Shown piece after piece: positions 6,803-10,914 of a stretch of DNA of 10,914 bases. Numbering within the stretch: the stretch's first letter is position 1; each line of letters starts with the position of its first letter. The DNA is taken from positions 1-10,914 of the forward strand of contig CAYGVT010000090.1 in assembly GCA_964353355.1 (NCBI GenBank). The letters are read 5' to 3'. The notes under the pieces are model-generated. The model saw nothing but the letters and a program-made list of their open reading frames with translations, was not told the DNA's origin and ran no database searches. This DNA is from CAYGVT01 sp964353355. Lineage in GTDB: Archaea; Thermoplasmatota; DTKX01; GCA-020343715. Both the position numbers and the translations under genes were made by a program.

Positions 6803-9800
6803 ATGGCCAGGCTGACATCCCTTGCAGCGCTTGTCGCCCTGGGCTCCATCACGGTCCTGGCGGTCCTGGCCTCCGCCCAGACCCCCCCGCCAGAGACAGG
6901 CGACTGGTTCGTCAACGACTACACCGAGTACAGGGACACGTCCCTCACCGTGAACGGGAGCATCAACGTCTCGGGCGTGCTCGGCAGGCTCTCACTGACC
7001 AACGTCACGCTGGTCGTCAACCGCTCGCTGGGGAGCGACGCCGCCATCCAGGCCGAGCCCAACAGCGGCGGAGTGGACATCGAGGGGTGCACAATCACGG
7101 CCACGGGCGACCCCTACTACGTCAAGCTCAACTTCAACTCCATCCTCCGGGACTGCGTGCTCAAGGACCTGGCGTACGTGTGGGTGAGCGAGGATCACGG
7201 GATGGTCATCAACTGCACGCTCTGGAACCCCCGCGATGACGGTATAACAATCTCCCCCATCCTATCATCATGGAAGGTGGGGCGCATCTACGTGTCCGGC
7301 AACAGGGTAATCGGGAGCAGTAACAGTGGTATCTCGGTCACGATTTCCCCCACCCCCGCGATGGCCATCGCCCTGTGGCTCAATGACAACGTAATCGAAA
7401 GCCCCGGGCAGGATGGGGTGTTCGCTTATATCCATGCCGACGGTGACCTCTACCTGAACGGCACGCAGGTGTTCGACGCCACAAGGCAAGGGATGCATCT
7501 CTCACTTGACAAGATCGCACTCCATCTGGACGGGTCGCACGTCGAGGGCTGCCATGGGACCGGCCTCTTCCTCCAGACGTGGGGCTCGCTGCCGAGCCGC
7601 ACGGTCCTCCGGGACGTGATCCTCAGGGACAACGTGATCGGCGCGTCGCTCGACGGTACGCTAGGGATGCTGGACCGGTTCACGCTCCACGGCTGGAACG
7701 TTACGGGCTCCAAGGATGTCGGCCTGGAGCTCAGCAACGCCTACTGCCTGACAATCGAGGATTCGACCTTCGACGACCTAGCGACGGCGGGGTTCGAGTT
7801 CAGCCTCTCGACCTCGACCATCAACCTGTACACCACCAGCGTCTCCCCCATGTCGGCGGTCGTGAGCGACGACCAATCCAGCATCTACTCCTGGAGGCGG
7901 TTCCAGCTCGATGCGAGCTGGCAGAACGGTCTCCCTTGCGCCTACAAGAACGTGGACGTCATCGACCGGAAAGACGAGCCCGTCCTGGGCCCGGAGAGGA
8001 CGGACGCGTCGGGCGCGCTCGCCCCGAGGTACATCTGGGACTGGAACATGGATGGCTACAGCTCGGCGGGGTACCGCGACGTCCTCGTGCCGCGCCTCGT
8101 GGACGGCCCGATACCCATCGAGGCCCTCGACGCCCCCATCACGTTCAACGGCGACTTCGCCGAGCACGTGGTCTTCGTGGACGAGGCGGCACCCGTTCTC
8201 CAGATAGGCTCGCCCGCCGCGGGCCACGGCCAGAACACGACCTCCATCGTCGTGACCGGCACGGCCTCGGACCCGCTCTCGGGGCCCGCGGTCGTGCAGC
8301 TCAGCCTCGACCCCGAGCCGGACTGGGACATCAAGGACTGGATAGACGCGACTGGCATCGCGGTCTGGCAGCACACCTTCGCCGACCTCGCGGAGGGGAC
8401 CTACGCGGTCTACGCGAGGGCCTTCGACCTCGCGTCCTGGCCCGGCGGGACCTACGCCCAGGTCGCGGTCGGCGGCATCCGCATCGACACGACCGCGCCG
8501 CGCATCACCATCACCGCCCCCGTCGAGGGCCTCCTCACAAAGGAGACCAGCGTCATCGTGCGTGGCACTGTCGACGCCGACACGGTCGAGCTCACGGTCG
8601 GGGGCACGAGCGCGTCGCACACGCTCGGTGCCTTCGTCGAATCCGTCCCCATCGTCGAGGGCGTCAACGCCATCGTGGTGTCCGCGAGGGACGGCGTGGG
8701 CAACTCGAACACCGCCACCGTCCGGGTCGTGAGGGACACGGTCGCGCCGGCCCTCGCAATCGCCTCCCCCCTGGATGGCCACAGGACCAACCGGACGAGG
8801 CTACTCGTTGCCGGCACGACGGAGGCCGGCACGAGCGTTACGGTGCAGGGCCAGACGGCGACGGTCGCCGTGAATACCTGGGAGGCGACGGTCTCCCTGG
8901 TCGCTGGCACGAACGTCGTGAGCGTCGAGGCCAGGGACGCCGTGGGCAACCGCGCGACCGCCAGAGTCACGGCCGTCCTGGACCGGTTCGCCCCCGGCAT
9001 CGACATCACCGCGCCCGGGGAGGGCGAGGTCTTCAACACGACGGACGTCCTGTTGTACCTCGTGGTCGTCGAGGATGACGTCCTCACCGAGGTGTGGGTC
9101 AACGGCGTCAACTACGTCTCGGCCCCCATCGCGGGCCTGGGGCTCGTCCTCAATGCCGAACCGGTGGGCGGGCTGGCGGAGGGGCTCTCCGAGATAAGGG
9201 TCGTTGCCACCGACCTCGCGGGCAACGTCGAGGTCGCGGTCGTCCGCGTGACCATCGACACCACGCCCCCGTCCCTGCTCGGCCTGACGGTCGCCGACGG
9301 CGCGGCCACGGGCGACCCCCGGCTGCCCCTCTCGGGCTTAACCGAGGCGGGCGCCTCGCTCACCGTGCAGGGCAGGTCGGTGACCCTCGCGGCGGGCGCG
9401 TTCACCGTCACGCTCGAGCTCAGGGAGGGCTGGAACGACATCGCCCTGGCCTTGATGGACGGCGCGGGCAACCGCAACGCCACCACCATCCGTGTGCTGC
9501 TCGACACCATCGCACCGCAGCTCGTGGTCGACAACGTGGGCCCCGACCTCAGGGCCGTCGTGGACGGCCGCACCTTCGACCTCACGGGCAGGACCGAGCC
9601 CCTTGCGCGCCTCGTGCTGGAGACAGCCGGGGCCACAGTCGAGCTCGTGGTCGGCCCGGACGGCACGTTCTCCCACCTCGTCGACCTCGGCGGGGAGAGC
9701 GGGGTCGTCGTGAACCTCACCGCTACCGATGCGGTGGGCAATCCCACCATGCTCTCCGTCCGGCTCGACGGGAAGGCCGTCGCGCCCTCCTGGACCGACT

Positions 9801-10420
9801 CGCCCGCCTTCATTGGCGGCTCGGCCGCCGCGGCCGTGCTGGTGGTGCTCGTGGTCGCAGGGTTGGTGGAGACGACCAAGTACTCCCTCCTGGTGCTCTT
9901 CGCCCCGCTCTACGCGCGCATCGCCAAGGGCGAGGTCCTGGACAACAGGACGCGCTACGCCCTCCACGGCCTGATCATAGAGAACCCGGGGCTGCACTAC
10001 AACGCCATCATCCGCGAGTTCGGCCTCACGAACGGGGAGGCGGCCTACCACCTGAGCGTGCTCGAGCGCGAGGGCTTCATCCGGTCCGTGCGCGACGGCA
10101 CGCTGCGCAAGTTCTACTCCACCACGACCAAGGTGCCGCGCGAGCACCGCGCCACGCCTGAGGAGATGCGCGACCGCATCGTGGACCTCGTCGACGGATT
10201 GCCTGGCATCTCCCAGAAGCAGATCGTGGACGAGCTGGGCATCGGCCGCACGCTCGCGGGCTACCACCTGGGCTGCCTCGTTACGGAGGGCTTCATCGAG
10301 GCGCGCCGCGACGGCCGGTTCACGGTCTACTACCCCACGCGCAAGCGCCGCGAGGGGCACGTGCGCCCGACGCTCCCCTCGGACGGGACGCACCTGGACA
10401 GCTCGGGCATGCACGACTGA
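6803..10420 (+). CDS. Membrane-anchored transcriptional regulator: beta-helix and Ig-like ectodomain, TM segment, tandem winged-helix domains
   Basis: This 1205-residue protein has a signal peptide with an ASA cleavage-type site at residues 23-25. Residues about 38-375 show short beta-strand repeats with recurring Asn, Gly and Val/Ile ladders (for example VDIEGCTI, MVINCTLW, IYVSGNRV), typical of right-handed parallel beta-helices; N-x-S/T sequons are frequent. A linker sandwich (about 380-462) leads to about six bacterial Ig-like domains starting near 463, 565, 648, 730, 822 and 904, most ending in DxxGN then a Thr/Val strand. A hydrophobic helix (1003-1022) is followed by a second, shorter hydrophobic stretch (about 1027-1040, YSLLVLFAPLYARI). 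The C-terminus has two winged-helix domains: about 1045-1107 (NPGLHYNAIIREFGLTNGEA, AYHLSVLEREGFI, DGTLRKFY wing) and about 1118-1183 (GISQKQIVDELGIGRTLAGY, HL, EGFIEARRDGRFTVYYP). This tandem winged-helix tail is known from membrane-bound regulators in Thermoplasmata and other euryarchaea. The likely role is to sense an extracellular carbohydrate, polymer or contact and regulate transcription from the membrane. Ligand and targets are unknown. It has its own promoter. Confidence 0.88.
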   Translation: MARLTSLAALVALGSITVLAVLASAQTPPPETGDWFVNDYTEYRDTSLTVNGSINVSGVLGRLSLTNVTLVVNRSLGSDAAIQAEPNSGGVDIEGCTITATGDPYYVKLNFNSILRDCVLKDLAYVWVSEDHGMVINCTLWNPRDDGITISPILSSWKVGRIYVSGNRVIGSSNSGISVTISPTPAMAIALWLNDNVIESPGQDGVFAYIHADGDLYLNGTQVFDATRQGMHLSLDKIALHLDGSHVEGCHGTGLFLQTWGSLPSRTVLRDVILRDNVIGASLDGTLGMLDRFTLHGWNVTGSKDVGLELSNAYCLTIEDSTFDDLATAGFEFSLSTSTINLYTTSVSPMSAVVSDDQSSIYSWRRFQLDASWQNGLPCAYKNVDVIDRKDEPVLGPERTDASGALAPRYIWDWNMDGYSSAGYRDVLVPRLVDGPIPIEALDAPITFNGDFAEHVVFVDEAAPVLQIGSPAAGHGQNTTSIVVTGTASDPLSGPAVVQLSLDPEPDWDIKDWIDATGIAVWQHTFADLAEGTYAVYARAFDLASWPGGTYAQVAVGGIRIDTTAPRITITAPVEGLLTKETSVIVRGTVDADTVELTVGGTSASHTLGAFVESVPIVEGVNAIVVSARDGVGNSNTATVRVVRDTVAPALAIASPLDGHRTNRTRLLVAGTTEAGTSVTVQGQTATVAVNTWEATVSLVAGTNVVSVEARDAVGNRATARVTAVLDRFAPGIDITAPGEGEVFNTTDVLLYLVVVEDDVLTEVWVNGVNYVSAPIAGLGLVLNAEPVGGLAEGLSEIRVVATDLAGNVEVAVVRVTIDTTPPSLLGLTVADGAATGDPRLPLSGLTEAGASLTVQGRSVTLAAGAFTVTLELREGWNDIALALMDGAGNRNATTIRVLLDTIAPQLVVDNVGPDLRAVVDGRTFDLTGRTEPLARLVLETAGATVELVVGPDGTFSHLVDLGGESGVVVNLTATDAVGNPTMLSVRLDGKAVAPSWTDSPAFIGGSAAAAVLVVLVVAGLVETTKYSLLVLFAPLYARIAKGEVLDNRTRYALHGLIIENPGLHYNAIIREFGLTNGEAAYHLSVLEREGFIRSVRDGTLRKFYSTTTKVPREHRATPEEMRDRIVDLVDGLPGISQKQIVDELGIGRTLAGYHLGCLVTEGFIEARRDGRFTVYYPTRKRREGHVRPTLPSDGTHLDSSGMHD

Positions 10421-10490
10421 GCCCAGCGAGCCCTCGACACGGCCGACCCGGCCCACCGTCTTCGACGGCGCCCCACGCCCTCCAGGGCCT

Positions 10491-10520
10491 GGCAAGGGCA
10501 CGGCCGGTGCGCGCCCTGCC
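10491..10520. other. Hairpin downstream of the winged-helix receptor gene
   Basis: GGCA-A-GGGC (10491-10499) pairs with GCCCTGCC (10513-10520): 8 bp with one bulged A and a 13-nt loop. It lies 70 nt after the stop at 10420 and just before the next promoter. It lacks a T-tract; a 3'-end role is possible but unproven. Confidence 0.35.
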
Positions 10521-10544
10521 CCGTCCAGCATGATGCGACAAACC

Positions 10545-10565
10545 GCACCAATATCGGTTAATATA
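10545..10565 (+). promoter_or_regulatory. Archaeal promoter: GCACCAATA element plus TATA box for the small downstream gene
   Basis: GCACCAATA (10545-10553) is identical to 6741-6749. It is followed, at the same spacing to within a base, by the A+T-rich TTAATATA (10558-10565). Transcription would be expected to start near 10588. From the first base of the element to the chosen ATG is 64 nt here and 62 nt at the 6803 gene. The match in position and order, not only in sequence, supports a real promoter. Confidence 0.7.
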
Positions 10566-10595
10566 CCAGGTACGGTGGGAAGGGCCGAAGATGTC

Positions 10596-10600
10596 GGAGG
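10596..10600 (+). promoter_or_regulatory. Ribosome binding site candidate for the small gene
   Basis: GGAGG lies 8 nt before ATG 10609, the same spacing as at the 615 gene. An earlier in-frame ATG at 10591 would be almost leaderless given the promoter position, and would bury this Shine-Dalgarno inside the coding region. This favours 10609, though 10591 remains possible. Confidence 0.5.
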
Positions 10601-10608
10601 CGACGAAG

Positions 10609-10830
10609 ATGTCCCACATGGTCCCGATGGTCGGCTCGATAGCCCACGCGGACAACCGGCCACTGATGTACTGCGTCGGCGGCTGCGACGCCCCGCCATC
10701 CTACCGTACGGGGCCCTCCCCCCTACCGCGCGCTCCATCGGCGCGCGCGCCCCGGCGCCGCCGGGGCTCCCCTCTCAGAGGATCCCTCAAGGCCATCGCG
10801 GCCGTGCTCGTGCACCTGTTCAAGGTCTGA
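10609..10830 (+). CDS. Possible small protein of 73 residues, unrecognised
   Basis: The reading frame runs from ATG 10609 to TGA 10828-10830 behind a good promoter and Shine-Dalgarno; starting at 10591 would add six residues. The N-terminal third is Met-rich and has a C-x-x-x-C pair (YCVGGCD), with normal G/C third positions. The middle is Pro/Arg/Ser-rich and low in complexity, with less typical codons (cgt, cta, gct, cct, aga, gga), and its DNA folds into G+C-rich hairpins. The C-terminus is a short hydrophobic stretch (LKAIAAVLVHLF) that may be a helix. I recognise no family. The sequence lies close to an evidently faulty contig end, so the middle may contain base errors or a frameshift, and the true product could be longer and continue beyond the window. 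Alternatively the transcript is a non-coding RNA. Confidence 0.4.
   Translation: MSHMVPMVGSIAHADNRPLMYCVGGCDAPPSYRTGPSPLPRAPSARAPRRRRGSPLRGSLKAIAAVLVHLFKV
10749..10767. other. G+C-only hairpin inside the small reading frame
   Basis: GCCCCGGC (10749-10756) and GCCGGGGC (10760-10767) form a perfect 8-bp stem with loop GCC. A second pair, CGCGCGC (about 10727-10733) and GCGCGCG (10741-10747), lies immediately upstream. Such tight structures can be real RNA folds, but they also cause sequencing errors, which weakens the protein call around them. Confidence 0.4.
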
Positions 10831-10868
10831 GCCCGCGACCGGCCGGGGCCGCGCGTCCCTCCGGCCCC

Positions 10869-10914
<46 letters not shown>

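Noticed and set aside
7911..9078. Other long alternative frames inside the receptor gene, on both strands
   Set aside because: They are Arg/Pro/Gly-rich shadows of the Ig-like repeat coding region. The accepted frame has continuous domain structure and the expected third-base pattern.
9338..10738. Minus-strand frame spanning the end of the receptor gene and the 10421-10590 spacer
   Set aside because: The part over the gene is an antisense shadow. The rest has no ribosome binding site or domain, and it would overlap the plus-strand promoter at 10545-10565.

Overview
The window looks like archaeal chromosomal DNA, most likely from a G+C-rich member of the Thermoplasmatota (assignment inferred, not proven). 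The evidence is a pair of archaeal-type TATA promoters (around 6754-6761 and 10558-10565), Shine-Dalgarno sequences 8-9 nt before the chosen starts, very strong G/C preference at third codon positions, and a protein with the membrane-anchored tandem winged-helix architecture familiar from Thermoplasmata and related euryarchaea. All genes I accept lie on the + strand. No tRNA, rRNA, CRISPR array, transposase or phage gene is visible.

Layout: (1) 2-385 is the 3' end of a gene whose body lies left of the window. (2) 386-614 is a spacer with two inverted repeats, one of them strong. (3) 615-6656 encodes a 2013-residue single-pass surface protein. It has a signal peptide, repeated beta-sandwich units, two blocks of FG-GAP/VCBS-like calcium-binding propeller repeats, Ig-like and cadherin-like domains, a proline run, one membrane helix, and a cytosolic tail ending in an unrecognised aromatic domain plus a SHOCT-like segment. 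The partial gene at the left edge ends in a close copy of this tail, so the two genes look like tandem paralogues. (4) 6657-6802 carries a G+C-rich hairpin and a clear promoter. (5) 6803-10420 encodes a 1205-residue protein with a signal peptide, a right-handed beta-helix, about six Ig-like domains, a membrane segment and two C-terminal winged-helix domains. It looks like a surface receptor with its own DNA-binding output. (6) 10421-10608 holds a hairpin and a second promoter resembling the first. (7) 10609-10830 is a possible small gene. (8) 10870-10914 is a pure C homopolymer, most likely an artefact at a contig end.

Taken together, the window encodes surface-exposed, repeat-rich receptors or adhesins whose cytosolic ends differ: one type ends in a putative adaptor/oligomerisation tail, the other in DNA-binding domains. 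A contact- or polymer-sensing role, with the winged-helix protein reporting to nearby promoters that share the GCACCAATA element, is a reasonable hypothesis. The sequence itself shows only the architectures and the shared promoter element.
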